Notes under the pieces: model-generated
Databases searched by the model: none
Told to the model about the DNA's origin: nothing
The model's input: the letters and a program-made list of their open reading frames with translations, nothing else
Assembly (NCBI GenBank): GCA_951394405.1
Contig: OX596336.1
Location: 248,001 to 312,000, forward strand
DNA from: Coprinellus micaceus
Lineage: Eukaryota > Basidiomycota > Agaricomycetes > Agaricales > Psathyrellaceae
Length of the DNA stretch: 64,000 nt
Direction of reading: 5' to 3'
Translations under genes and position numbers: made by a program
Shown here: piece after piece, positions 33,023 through 44,056 of the stretch
How the letters are laid out: each line of letters starts with the position of its first letter
How positions within the stretch are numbered: the stretch's first letter is position 1

Positions 33023-33835
33023 TCAGGACCTGACTTTCTTCGGAGGCTTGATAGCAGCTGAAGTTGTGGCCTTCCTCTTGGAGCTGCGAGTGGCTACAGG
33101 CGCTGCAGGAGGGGAGGCGTCTTCAGTCTTGAGAGCAACGGATTTCCCTTTCTTCTTCTTTCCGTTACTAAAGTTCAGGTTCGAATCGTTCAAGGGAGGC
33201 TAGCAGTACCCATCGCCATTGAGCCACAGCACAGCGATAGATTCGGGAATGGAATTACGCACATCTTTCGCAGAGAGCTCTGTACGCAACCCCTTAACCG
33301 TCTTCTCGAGCTCCTCAGCCCTCTTCTTGTAATGCTCCATTGAGGTCTTCATCTCGCCCGCCATCGTCTGCGCTATAGCCAGCTCGTCATCCAAATCAGC
33401 CAAATCGTCTTGAGCCACCTCTAGATCCGCCTGCGCCTTGTCCCGTTCGTCCTCCAACGCGTCAGCCAAGTCACTCTTCTCCTGCGCCTCCTTCACCGCT
33501 CGATCACACAGCTTCAATAGCTCATTATACTTAGAATCCTTCTTCCCGTGCTTAGCTTTCTCCAACTCCGCTCTCGCCTTCTGGGCGCTCTCCTTCGCGT
33601 ACTCAGCTTGCTGTTTCGAAGTCCTCGCGTCGTCTTTCACGAGACGCAACTCCTCCCTCGAGAAGTTGACCTGGCGCTTCAGGTTGTCGACTTCGCCCTT
33701 CGAGGCGCGTAGTTCCCCTGTGAGACGCGTGGCATCCTTCTCGAGGAGACCATTCAGGCGGCGGAGCTCGGTGCGCTGAACCTTAAGCTCAGATAGCTCC
33801 TGGGCTTGTTGGTTGAGTTGGTCACGCATCGTCAT
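33023..33835 (-). CDS. Coiled-coil/tail family protein (ELRRLNGLLE type)
   Basis: Two exons; a 42-bp intron at 33168-33209 (GTACTG...TTTAG). Start MTMRDQLNQQAQELSELKVQ gives about 256 residues. After RTELRRLNGLLEKDATRL the coiled coil runs to about residue 185. The end of exon 1 (IPESIAVLWLNGDG) joins NGKKKKGKSVALKTEDASPP, and the tail is SSKRKATTSAAIKPPKKVRS, two basic clusters 11 residues apart, a classic bipartite NLS layout. A TGACGCCA site with a GGCGCC neighbour lies about 220 bp upstream (34055). Paralog of the genes at 32625 and 31093. Confidence 0.7.
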
Positions 33836-34054
33836 GCTGGCCAGAATGACGTTGGGGAAGGGGAATTTGTGGGACTATATGGAAGACAGCGGAGACTGAC
33901 GCCCGCAGTTCTGGTCGAGATGAGAGAGTGAAGCAGAGCGAAGGTCCAGTTGAACCAACAGGATCATAATTGACGTGTCCAACGCTGGGAACCTTAAAGG
34001 GTTAGACGCCGAGCTGGAGTCCGTGATCCGAGTCCGATGGGCATCTGCAACGCG

Positions 34055-34062
34055 TGACGCCA
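34055..34062. promoter_or_regulatory. CRE-like site TGACGCCA
   Basis: Set in GCGTGACGCCATGCGATAGG then CGCC, the same arrangement (CRE-like core next to a GGCGC/TAGGCGC element) seen upstream of other array genes. About 220 bp before the start at 33835. Confidence 0.45.
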
Positions 34063-34210
34063 TGCGATAGGCGCCTGTCTTGCCTCTGGGCATGATCGTC
34101 AGTATCGGGATTCTTCCTGCTTCCCGCTACACGTTGTGTCAATACCTTACTGTCGACGAAAAACATATATTGGACAAGGTCAAAGGCGAGCTTGTAAGGG
34201 GAATGGGCGT

Positions 34211-35887
34211 CTATCTATGATTAAGGAGGCTGTATCTTCGTATTTTACTGCCTGAACTATCATTCTGTGGTTCATCCCAGGCCACAGCCCGGTCAGCCTT
34301 GACGAGGGCCGCCGACGCTTGGGGTGCGTGGGTGCCTGTCTCGGTGACGGTCGAGAAGGCTAAACGGTTCATTCGAATGCCAAACTCAGTGAATTCGCTC
34401 TGATCTGAGGTCGCGCTTCGGTAATCCTGCCGCCTGTTCAGGGTAGTGAGGAGGACGATAGCGTATCTAGAGGTATTCAGTCTCGGCAGGTCACCGTAGA
34501 AGGGTGATGGATCGGAGTACTCACAGGAAGCCAAGTACACGCTGACTATCGGTTCCGGTAAGAAGTCATTATGGGTGAAAGTAAGAACCAATTTATGGAT
34601 GCGTACAAGGCAACACCAATAGCAAGCATAGAGTCCTTCTTGCGGAGCAGGTACACCGCCAGGTTACCAGTGACCCAAGCTGTGGTGATTAACCCAGTCT
34701 CGATACTGTGTTTGATTAGCGTGGCCAATAGAGTCTGCGTCTTCCGAAGTTGCGTCTCTTGCCGTATCTTCCAGAGCTATAGCAGCTCGGCGAGTCAGTA
34801 AAGCATCTTCCAGAGCACTGCCCAACAGCCTCAGCGTAGAAACTCACGACGATGATCATGGACACGGTTATGAGGCCGTCGCATACCAGCTGTGTACTGA
34901 GATGAATTGGAATGCAGATTGTGAGATCGGCAGCCCCGGTAGACATTGCCCCACTCCGCACAAACTGAAGTTGGTCGTCGGTCAGCCCTGCCCTTCGATT
35001 CTAAGCCCAATGAGCGCTTACCGCGACGCCTATTGGGATTGTAGTAGCAAATTGCAGCAATGAAAGCTGGGGGTGGAAAGGCTTGAGCGAAGGGAAACGA
35101 ACTCAAGGAGAGGCACCCGCATACCACGAGTATCAGAGCGGGGACTGGCTTCGTATATTTGCTATCTCCTCCAAGAGAGTGCATTCTCCTACAGTAAATG
35201 AGCGCATGCTGAGAGTGTAACTGCGCACATACCATGCGAAGAAAGCCTGCACACCTAAGGCGACTGGCCAGATAGGGGTCTTTAGACCGGTACGGAAGCA
35301 CGGAAGTCTAGTGACACGAGGAACGTACCTATGCCATTAAGCATTGGAAAGCCTGCGCCCGTCGTAGCTTGTTGATTCATAAGCACCGGCGTGTCGAACG
35401 CGAGAACTAGCACACGCCACGCCTTCTGAGTAATAAACGACAACTGAATGATTTGGGAAACAGTCACTAGAGTAACTGGACAGATACCCCACGGTTAGCA
35501 AGAGCCGCGGGCTTCTCCTTCTAGTCTATGGAGCCAACGTACCGAGCACTCGAATATAGATTCTGTCAGTGGCTCCGGTATTCTGGGCATACTGTGCTAG
35601 GGGTCGAAGGTGTCGGTGAGTACGTGGCTGGACTCGGATTCGTGCAATTGAACCTACCTATTTGCGCGATAAGCACACCCATCAGTAGATATGAGAGCAC
35701 CGTTTCGAGAAGCTGTTGAACGTTGGACGTGATCAGGCATTCGTGATTCAGACACCCTCTGAAAAGACGTCGACCACAAACCGTCGGCCCAGCACTGCCA
35801 AATTACCGTGTGTTAGAGGACGCTTGCTGGCGATAAGTGGAGTACTTACAATGCGAGTGGGGGTATAGGGGTAGGTATTGGATTCAT
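34211..35887 (-). CDS. DUF6534-type seven-helix membrane protein, copy 3
   Basis: Start MNPIPTPIPPLAL then a GT donor. Conserved blocks on the minus strand: LAQYAQNTGATDRIY-like, QIIQLSFITQKAWRVLVLAF, VALGVQAFFAW, IPIHLSTQLVCDGLITVSMI, KTQTLLATLIKHSIETGLIT, VTGNLAVYLLRKKD and LNTSRYAIVLLTTLNRRQDY. Near the C-terminus about 25-30 residues are lost in frame relative to copies 2 and 4 (AVAWDEPQNDSSGSKI). It reads through to a slightly different end. Helices look intact, so it may still be functional. It interrupts the coiled-coil array. Confidence 0.7.
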
Positions 35888-36029
35888 CGCTCAGTTCAAG
35901 GGCGCTCAGCGGCTCCACTTGCCCTACTGTACTGTCAAAACGCCCAACGCCGTTGTTAGAGGACGCGTAAGTGAGTGACGGGAAGGAAGTCAAGGGGGAA
36001 CATACCGAGTCTATGTGTTGCCCAGTATT

Positions 36030-36360
36030 CAAATATTCAAAGCCAATCCAAACACCGCTTCCCGACAGGTGCGACGAGTCACGGCATCTTCTGAATGCAC
36101 CGTCAGAGCCACGCCACTCTCAGTTCCGAACGGGGTGACCATAGCGAGACCGTAAACAGACAGGTGGGCCTACGTTGAGTGATGTTGGCAGGTGTGTTTG
36201 CATTGATCATGAGAGGAGGGGAGATGCTGGATGGTTTGAGCCGCAGAATGATGTGGGCTATGAACCCACACCTAACCTGACAACCAGGGCAGCTGCAGCG
36301 CAAGAGCAATAGAAACGACCAGCCCACCATTCATCTTCCCGAACGCACCCAGACCGATGT
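36030..36360 (-). repeat. Duplicated upstream block of DUF6534 copy 3
   Basis: Matches parts of 2660-3290, 11270-11700 and 49960-50400 (CACATGGGCCTGC-like, GCGGGCTGGTCGTTTC and TTCGGAACTGAGAGTGG segments). Non-coding as far as I can tell. Confidence 0.6.
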
Positions 36361-36779
36361 GGAGAGTGTCCCCGCCGCGTGCGGACACCCTCGGTGTTTA
36401 TCCTTTCTCCGACACTGCGCGGCACTAGGTAGCGCGCGAGTCAGTACGCGGGAACAATATCCTGCTCAACAAGGATGGGAAAAGCTCGAAGTTGCCAGCC
36501 TCTTGGGCCTTGGTAGAGGGCACGCGCTGCCCGCCCTAGCGACAGGCTTGACTTCTAAAGCACGAACTATCCTCCGCCATTACTTTCAAGATTGTGCAGA
36601 AGTTGGATATGCTCCTCTTCTGAGCCACTAGATACAGGCGACTAGTCAGCTATTAGGAGGACTGATCCCAGCCACTTTGATCGCCTTTGTGGTCACCTTT
36701 GTTTGTGAGCGGCCTGCGCTGTGGCTACACCGCGACTGCTGTGAAGATTCAAAACGGGGGTGGCACCAGCTCGAGTGGG
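36361..36779. other. Intergenic
   Basis: Nothing recognised apart from the promoter of the next gene at its right end. Confidence 0.4.
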
Positions 36780-36787
36780 TATATAAA
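36780..36787 (+). promoter_or_regulatory. TATA box of the gene at 36875
   Basis: TATATAAA, 88 bp upstream of the ATG; a (CCTCG)n run (36846-36867) lies in the leader between them. Confidence 0.55.
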
Positions 36788-36874
36788 CGTGTGCTCATTG
36801 ACTCCATCAACGCACGCGAGCACCAGTACCCTCCCCACCCCACCCCTCGCCTCGCCTCGCCTCGCCTATCCACC

Positions 36875-37444
36875 ATGACGACCGACAAAACCCAGTCTCC
36901 TAGCGACACCATTACATATATCCTGGGCCAGCTTCTCGAACTGAATTGTACAAGCAACGGCCTCACACCCTTGGAAGTGGCACAGCTCCGTATCAAGGCG
37001 CTAGAGGAAGATGTAAATTCCTTATATTAACTCAAATCCGCAAACGATCTCCTGAAAGGCAAACTGAGGCGTTCGGAGGCACGTTTGACAGAGGCGGATG
37101 CCGATGTGGCGTGTGCCATGCACGCAGCGTTGGAGGCCAAGCAAGAAACGGAGACAGCAAAAATGCAGGCTCTCAAGATGCGCGAGGAGTTGAAGGTCGC
37201 TAGGGAGGAAACAAAGGAAGCGAGGGAACGAGAGAGAGAGGCGTTACAGGAGGCAGAGCCTTACAAGAGGATCGTGACCGGGATAGGCGAGAAAAAGAGG
37301 GAGATCCTAGCCCGCCGTCCGCGAGCCCAAGGTGAAGGCTGGATCAACGCTCAACTCGCGATCGATTGCCACGAGGGGGTAAGGGGGGAGGTAGAGATGG
37401 AGTTTGAGGTTAGATTGAAGAACCTAAATAATCCGAGCCCGTAA
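36875..37444 (+). CDS. Coiled-coil protein interrupted by an in-frame TAA
   Basis: The only plus-strand member of the main array. MTTDKTQSPSDTITYILGQL then an ALEED segment reaches NSLY and a TAA at 37028-37030. The same frame continues at once with LKSANDLLKGKLRRSEARLT, clearly coiled coil, through KQETETAKMQALKMREELKV to LKNLNNPSP-stop. Either a nonsense mutation makes it a pseudogene, or a 66-bp intron (GTAAAT...TCGGAG), which removes the stop in frame, is spliced (giving EED-ARLTEADADV). No basic tail is seen. Function unknown. Confidence 0.5.
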
Positions 37445-38105
37445 TAGGACAGTGAAACCTCTGTATGAGACCTATCGATGTGTGAGCAGGGTGCGGATAG
37501 GCTTCCAATACACTCTCTCCGCCCTATTCCGGAGTTCTCGAGACGAGTTCTGGTATCCTTCGTCCCGGGGGAGCCGCTAATCGTCTGATTCCATACTATT
37601 GAGTCATAAGAGGTGAACTCGTTGTTCGTATTGATGGTCAGAAGCAAGGAGCGGACGTGGTTGCACCGTCATATCGCAGTGAGTTCGACAGAAGGAGGGC
37701 AGAGAGCCAAGTCCGGTGGACCCACAGAACTCGAGGATACACTGAGACGATGACGATCAAGCGTAGAAGTCAAATCTATGAAGGCTGAAGAGGCTGGCGA
37801 TATAGTGCACCCAGGCCGTGAAACGCCTTTGAAAGGTGATCGATTGTCCCACAAGATTTTATTCGTGTGAGGAGAAACCACCAATCCCACCTCATGAAAT
37901 CGTAGGTTCAAGCATGATAGCGAGCCCACACTGGAGTTCGACTTCAGATCAGGTCGTCACTGGACGATGTTTTCTCGAAGCACCAAACGTCCGGGCTTTT
38001 CCGGAGATCAGCCTTGAACTCGAGCCCGAATGCTTCACAGAACTGGTCATTCCAAACCGAAATGGATGCGAGGGCGTGCCTGTATACCTAGAACAAAGAG
38101 CTGGG
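37445..38105. other. Spacer without a recognised gene
   Basis: Convergent 3' flanks of the genes ending at 37444 and 38106. Frames are short and without similarity inside the window. Confidence 0.4.
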
Positions 38106-39323
38106 CTACAACTTCATCCTCTTCAAGGACCCAACCGCGAATGCATCAGCGTTTCTCTTCAAAGATATCGGGGCAGAAACGATGGTAATCGACTTCGCCG
38201 AGACCTCATTCGAGTCGGGATGATACCAGTACTTCATCACGGTGACTTGACCAGTGTTAGGACAAAGCTGGGGTTGGCCGTTCACTTTGACGTGGTTGGT
38301 GAGATCCACGACGCATTCCTGTGTAGAATATGGGTTCAAACGCGAGTAGGATGGGTGTAATGGCACCGTACCGTCTTAGGGTGCCTATCATCGGGCTCTC
38401 CTTCAACTATCTGCTCGACCTCCTCTTCCCATTCGGAGTCCTCGCCGTCCTGTATGGGATGTTATGTTCTGTCCGGAGGTGAGAAGAGGAACATCGACGC
38501 CTACCACGACGTCGATTGTAGCATCTTCAGCTTCGCCCAGCATAAGTTCGGCTGCCTCGAGGTCCTTCTCCAACGCCTGATTCCGCTCCTTCATCTCGGC
38601 CAGCTGTTGCCTAGCCTCGTAAAGCTCTCCCCTCAAGTATACCCGCTCGTAACTGTGGGCCTTGACCCCCACTCTCGATGTCCTACGTAGGTCTTCGAGT
38701 TCACTTTGGATGTATGGGAATTGGGATCGGTACGTGGTCACCTCCTCTTCGAGCTGGGCCACATGCTCCTGTACTTCAGACCTCTCCCATCTCCACTTCT
38801 CCGCCTCCTTTTTCCATACATTCCATTCCGCCAGAGTTTCGTCGCGTTGACGCCGCAGCACGCTCGTGTCCCTCCGAAGACTGGCTATCTCTTCGTCCTT
38901 CGCCCTGCTCTCCAACTTCAACCTCTCCTCCGTCTTCCCCCAACCACCCCTCAACCCATTCCTCTCCTTCCTCACCCTCTCGAGCAAACGCTCAGCCTCA
39001 ACCTTCTCTGCGATAGCCCTCGCGTGGTCTTCCTCTTGGACGGTCCTATCAGCCAGTAACCCCTGCATTCGTTCACGCAGAGCATCATAATTCATCTTCC
39101 AATGATGAGCTGTGTCCCGGAGCCTAGCAGTTTCGCAGGTGAGTTGGGTGACATCCTTTAGTGGCCAGCTATCCTCGGTAGTGGTTTTGCGTATCTGTCC
39201 TCGGAGTCTCTCCTGCGAGTCGTCAATGACATCCTCACCGAAAGGGTTCGTGAGGTGGGGGACCCCGAGCGGAGCGGCCATCCGTTTCCCCGATCTCCCG
39301 CGTGAGCCTTTCCCGTTGGACAT
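38106..39323 (-). CDS. Coiled-coil/tail family protein with C-terminal CPxTG module
   Basis: Three exons; introns 38450-38504 and 38319-38371. Start MSNGKGSRGRSGKRMAAPLG; about 260 residues of coiled coil (for example RLKLESRAKDEEIASLRRDT), then an acidic exon (DGEDSEWEEEVEQIVEGEPD), then a last exon with LCPNTGQVTVMKYWYHPDS, ISLKRNADAFAVGSLKRMKL-stop. LCPNTGQV aligns with ICPDSGDL (47602 gene) and VCPTSGKL (57694 gene), and the tail is a bipartite NLS-like sequence. Joining the last exon is inferred from canonical sites and phase. A half CRE (TGACGTGG, 39546) lies 223 bp upstream. Confidence 0.7.
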
Positions 39324-40517
39324 GACGGAGAATCCGGGATGGGGGTGGGTACGAAAGACACTCGAAGCCTCAGGATCGAGAATGTGGTGCAAGACAAGAG
39401 AGCTTAACCCCGAATCGATGCCCCGGAGGATGGGTGCAATACTCGGCATGCGATCACCTTCCGTGGTAACCGAAGTTTGCATCCTTGAACGTGGATCCTG
39501 GAGGTGGATGTCTCCTCCCAGCACTTTTACCTGGCGATTTCTCTCAGTGACGTGGCAAAAGGGCTCGACGAAAAGACTCACCTGGCTACGCTCCAAAGTT
39601 CACTACCTCGGGCTCTTGCTAAAATTCGTCATCCCCTCTTCCCAATATCCTTCCTTTTGTCCCCGCCCTCCTCTTGTTGCTCTCGACCCTTATCCCCATC
39701 CCGTTTAACCCTGTACCTTTCAACATTCCCCTGCTCGTCACATCTCGCCGTCTTCTCGGGGTCCGACGTCTCCATCAAGGGCCTCCTACTGTCCTCCTCT
39801 CTCAACGTCGCCCGGACAGTAGGGCCGTCCTCGAGTCACTAGACCATATCCCCAGTCACCGTCCTTTCTCTAGCGAGCTCCCCTCTGCGCTCTCGCTTCC
39901 CTCTGTCGTCAACCCGTTCACGATCTCTTTCCCCTCGACCCACGCCAACACCATCCGTATCATCTCGTTCGATGTCCGTAAATCCTGCTTGCCTTGCTTG
40001 GGCTCGAATATTCGACCCTGAGAGTCCCGAGCTCCGTCATTGTGCGCTCTCGACGCCCTCGTTGGTGGTATCGAACCCATTCAACCGGAGGAACTTCAAT
40101 CTAGGACCGTCGATACTCCAGTTCACCAATCTCTCGCGACCTCGCGGTTATCCCCGACGCCGACATTGCCTGCGACCCGTGCTGTAGACTGGGTTGGGTC
40201 CCTATCGACTCTTAGCCGGCCATCGAGCATGATCATCTCGTTCGGGCATTCACGATCACGGCCAGATGCTGCTCTAGGATCAAGTCATATCAATTCGATA
40301 TCGAGGCAACGCAACGGAGATGGAGCGTGTTCTTTCTGGAGGAGGACGTGATGGTCAAAAAGGAAGGTCTCGTTGAGCTGAGCCGCTGTGCTAGGGTCGG
40401 ACCCCGAACTCGTCCATCGTGGACCGTGGACCACCGAGACTCGCAGGTCTTTCGCTTTCCAATGGGCGTCTAATTCGGATTCCTGTAATTCTAACGGGCA
40501 AACGTAAACTAACAGGC
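39324..40517. other. Region with coding-like plus-strand frames, not resolved
   Basis: Between two minus-strand array genes. Plus frames at 39674-40021 (NPFTISFPSTHANTIRIISF) and 39972-40187 (PACLAWARIFDPESPELRHC) read like protein but have stops between them and no domain. Could be a small gene with introns or decayed sequence. Confidence 0.3.
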
Positions 40518-41209
40518 TAGAACCGCATCTTCTTCGAGTGATCTGCCGGACTCGGGTTATCCATGACATCCATGAAACTTGGGCTCGGAGCCCTCTTCTT
40601 CCTCCCTCGCATGGTTATCTCGGTTATGTGCGCCGTTCCCGTCTTCATCCTGACGCGTTTCCGACGGACGCTAGTCTCTTCGTAGACTCGCATGTGGCTC
40701 CCTGGGGTACTGGGAGTGTAATTCGAGTTCTGACTGGATGGGTTCGCGTTCTTTCTTGGGGTGTACGGCGTTGGCAGCCGGGGAGTATTAGGCTCAACTG
40801 GGGCCGACACCTTCGGAATTCTATTGGCTCTAGGGACGTCATGAATTCAAGGGAAAAAACTTGCCTCGCTCTGACCGTTACGAGACCGCTGGAGGAACGC
40901 CTCGATGTCTTTCTCAGCCTCTTCCTCCCAGCCCATCTCCAAGGTCAGAGCATCCACATCGGCTCGCGCTTGCCCAAGCAAAGCGCTCAACTCTTCGAGT
41001 GCCCCCTTGTCCACGTTGATCACCTCGGATAGCTTTAGCTTTCCTCCCTCGTTCCCTATTGCGTTGGTGATGATAGCGAGGAATAGTTCGTGCAGCGATG
41101 GCATCTTGGAGCCGAGATCTTCTTCTGCTTTCGAGTCGGAGTCGCGCCCTTGCGCCAGAGGGAGCGAAGAGTTATTGTTCGTGGGAGGGGGTGCAGCGAG
41201 GGTAATCAT
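40518..41209 (-). CDS. Array protein with short coil and basic, Pro-rich C-terminus
   Basis: Two exons. Start MITLAAPPPTNNNSSLPLAQ (41254 is an alternative start). The N-part has an amphipathic segment with GALEELSALLGQARADVDAL and AEKDIEAFLQRSRNGQSE. The only donor that keeps frame is GCAAGT, so the intron is of GC-AG type, ending ATTCCGAAG. Exon 2 is VSAPVEPNTPRLPTPYTPRK, then VRRKRVRMK, MRGRKKRAPSPSF and the end DHSKKMRF-stop, matching the basic-plus-hydrophobic ends of other array proteins. TGACGCAG followed by TAAATGATAGGCGCC lies 128 bp upstream. Likely nuclear; function unknown. Confidence 0.6.
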
Positions 41210-41336
41210 GGCAAGGTCGGGAAAGGTCAAGGAAAGAGCGGGGAGAGAGTTCATTAGAAGCCGACCCCAGAGTCATATACCCAAGGACTTCGGCAAATGA
41301 GAGTAATAGAATCGTCAAACTAGCTTGATCCGTTGA

Positions 41337-41344
41337 TGACGCAG
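41337..41344. promoter_or_regulatory. CRE-like site TGACGCAG with TAGGCGCC neighbour
   Basis: Followed within 50 bp by AACTAAATGATAGGCGCCC, resembling the TCTAAATGA-GCGCG context of the sites at 55552 and 58564. Confidence 0.4.
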
Positions 41345-41460
41345 CCCCTGTCAAGACCCCGATGCCCAACTAAATGATAGGCGCCCAACCGAATCTCGCG
41401 GACATCAAACGCACGACACGACGCGATCGCTAGGCAAAACGCGGAGGAGATGAGATATAT

Positions 41461-41964
41461 CTAGTATCCTAGCTCCATCTTAGATCCGCTGCGTCCCCGA
41501 TCCAGCTCTATGGATACCTGAAGTACCTCAAGCAACCTATCAATGTCCGTATCAGCGGTCAACACCCTCCTCAAATACCCTATCTCCTCCTGCGCCCTAA
41601 TCGCCTCACTCGTCGCTCTCTCTGCTTCAACCCTCACCACTCGAGTCTCTTCCTTAGCATACCATAGTGACGCTTCGAGCATCCGCACCTCGTCCCTCGC
41701 TTCCTCTGCCTCCCTCTTCGTTGCCTGAAGTTCATCAGAGGCGTCGTTGCATTGCGACTCCAGGATTGCGTTCAACGTCCGAAGTTCCTCTGCATCTGCT
41801 CGCGCGTCGTCTTCCTCCTTCTGAGATCGTTCGAAGGACTCGGAGAGTGTTGTGAGCTCCGCCAGAAGTTCGTCGCTTTCGTTTTCCTTGGCGCTGAGCT
41901 GTGCACGGAGGCTATCGATTTCCCGGTACAGGCGGTCAACGTTTTCCGAGCGCGTTGCAGTCAT
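41461..41964 (-). CDS. Coiled-coil array protein without visible tail
   Basis: Single open exon, 167 residues, starting MTATRSENVDRLYREIDSLR. Nearly all coiled coil; the segment EELRTLNAILESQCNDASDE aligns with the ELRRLNxLLE block of the genes at 32625, 33835 and 6451. It ends RGRSGSKMELGY-stop without a clear basic cluster, so either the tail is lost or a last exon was missed. About 180 bp upstream lies a MITE. Confidence 0.65.
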   Translation of the reverse strand: MTATRSENVDRLYREIDSLRAQLSAKENESDELLAELTTLSESFERSQKEEDDARADAEELRTLNAILESQCNDASDELQATKREAEEARDEVRMLEASLWYAKEETRVVRVEAERATSEAIRAQEEIGYLRRVLTADTDIDRLLEVLQVSIELDRGRSGSKMELGY

Positions 41965-42142
41965 TTGAAAGTCCCTGGTGGGCAGATGAGCGTTTCGAGT
42001 GTGATGATCAAAGGTATAACCCGCATTATAGCTTGTTAATGTACAATAAATGACAAAGGAAGGAAGAGTGGGTTGTGGCACTCAAAGGATTCGGAAGTTA
42101 CCGACAGATCAGGAGGAAGTACTGAGCCTGGAAATAGGCGCC

Positions 42143-42282
42143 TTAGGGCCTATTCGGAATGTCCGGGAAGCTAGGCGTACGCCTACGCCTACAGCCAAAA
42201 ATCATCAAATTCAGGGTCCCATAGGCGGACGACACCGTCTAGGCGTACGCCTAGCTTCCCGGACATTCCGAATAGGCCCTTA
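42143..42282. mobile_element. Tourist-like (PIF/Harbinger) MITE
   Basis: Terminal inverted repeats of about 40 bp match perfectly (left from 42146, GGGCCTATTCGGAATGTCCG, on to 42185; right 42240-42279) around a 54-bp centre; total 134 bp. The element is bordered on both sides by TTA (42143-42145 and 42280-42282). A 3-bp TTA/TAA target duplication and ends beginning GG(G/C) are diagnostic of PIF/Harbinger. Non-autonomous; perfect arms suggest a recent insertion. Confidence 0.85.
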
Positions 42283-42949
42283 CCTCCGATGACCCACTGT
42301 GTACACGAATTATGAACCTTGGCGCTGGGTGGACCCTTCCACTACCCTTCGCTGAGTGCGATTGTGCAGCCACTCCGAGGGTGTGGACTCCTTGGGAGGA
42401 TATATCGGGTCATCTGCGGCGGCGGAGCCTGAATGTGCCAATCACCACGCACCAGGCGTGCGTTGTTGGCCGTTTCCTCCCTTCAACGTCAACTCGTTCC
42501 TGCAAGCTCAACCCCACGTAAGTCTCATCTGTCACGGTAATTGCATCTGTATCTCAATATTGGGAAAAGCTCTCAATACACAAGCTCAGTCGTCTTTGCC
42601 TCGGGCCCGCCGGTCAATTCGGGGAATGTCAACTAGGCGCCGAGAAGAGATCACTGCCCCGACCCTACCTTCCACATCGGTCACCACAGCTCAAGGCAGA
42701 CATTCGTAATCATCCCTGCACAATCGCGGTAAGCACGACGTGCCAAGGCGGGATGGACCTGTTGGGCTCGACCCCATCGACAGGATGAATGGCTTGGAAT
42801 GCCGAACTGCTGTCAGTACCTGAGCACAGCACCGGGGTTTATCTGTCGGGTTATCTGATATAAAGTGGCGCCTGTTGTTTTTGAACAGACTGTCCGTCCT
42901 CGTCCGTCGCGGTGCCCACCTGTTTTCCTCCAGCCTTCCTTGTGACGCC
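42283..42949. other. Upstream region of the secreted-protein gene
   Basis: No gene supported. TATAAAG at about 42859 is a candidate core promoter element for the gene at 42950. Confidence 0.4.
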
Positions 42950-43878
42950 ATGCAGCTCTTCTACGCATTCGTCGCTCTGCTCTATGCAATTCAGGGTATA
43001 GCGTCCTGTTCGCTCGCCCTCCGTCCTAAATGCTCAAAATATATGCATAGTCTCGGGTCTAGCGGTGGCGCCCAACTCTCCCAGCTCCCTCGTTCGTCGT
43101 GGTCCGGTTCGTCCCGCTCCTTTGTCTCCATGCCGTTCTGAAACTGACAAACAACTGTGATATCGACAGTGCGACACTCCCTGTAACACGTTCGCCTCGA
43201 TCAACAGCGTGAGCTAAGGATCTGGTCCGATTGGCCGCTTCTTACGCCCTCCCCTTGTTTCAGGCGTGCACTTCCGACAGTTGCCTCTGCACATCCTCCG
43301 CGTTTAGCAGCTTCAACGAATGCGTCACCTGTGCGATTGTCAACATCGAGACGGATCAGACTGCCATAGCCCTCCTCCTGGGGGGAAGTGCACCAAGCGG
43401 AACGAGCTATTCGGAGCTCAGGGACCAGGCGAATGACCTCAGGGACCGTAAGTACAAATCATCCCGTTCCGGATGTACTACCAGACGGCTCATGGGGACA
43501 GTATACATCCGTACTTGTGCTTCACTTGGACTCCCTGTCTCCGGTGGAGGATCAACTTCGACGACCTCCTCAAGCACGACGACCTCCTCAAGCACGACCA
43601 GTTCTTCGACATCTTCCAGCACATCTAGCACTTCCACCTCGTCAAGTAGCACGACGACGAGCTATACGTATTCCTCCAGTAGTACCACGACCGGTAGCTC
43701 AACGACCTCGACTTCGAGCACGAGTACAACGTCGTCATCGTCCACCACGCCCGGGTTCCTCGGCAGCACCGCATCTCAGCCCGCCTTCACCAGCCTGGGG
43801 AACTCTGCGCCTAAGACTGCGAAGAGAGTGGGCTCCGGACTTGCTGTCGCTTTGGGAGTTGTTGCAGCTCTTGCTTAG
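42950..43878 (+). CDS. Secreted, Ser/Thr-rich, probably GPI-anchored cell-surface protein
   Basis: About five exons. MQLFYAFVALLYAIQ is the signal peptide (exon 1); exon 2 gives VSGLAVAPNSPSSLVRR, ending in a possible Kex2 site. A small Cys-rich domain follows: CDTPCNTFASINS, ACTSDSCLCTSSAFSSFNEC and VTCAI, 8 Cys in about 45 residues, in the manner of fungal surface proteins. Then an about 90-residue Ser/Thr run (likely O-mannosylated stalk) and a hydrophobic C-terminus, RVGSGLAVALGVVAALA-stop, as for GPI attachment. Exon joins around 43090-43190 and 43448-43510 are tentative. It is unrelated to the surrounding coiled-coil genes. Role: cell wall or surface; substrate unknown. Confidence 0.7.
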
Positions 43879-44056
43879 CTTGGAATAGATCCCTGTCTCT
43901 CCCTCCTAACGTGGCAGAGACAGTGTCTTCCCTGTTACGAAATTTATGACACTTTCTAGTACTTATTTGAACTTCATGATTTGTAGACGACCCTCACTAC
44001 GCGCAGCTGATACTATCTGGCTCTCGTCTACGGTTCCATTCCATTCGCGGCCACGG

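Noticed and set aside
43388..43888. 166-codon Pro/Arg-rich frame on the plus strand
   Set aside because: Alternative frame of the Ser/Thr repeat of the GPI-anchored protein gene.
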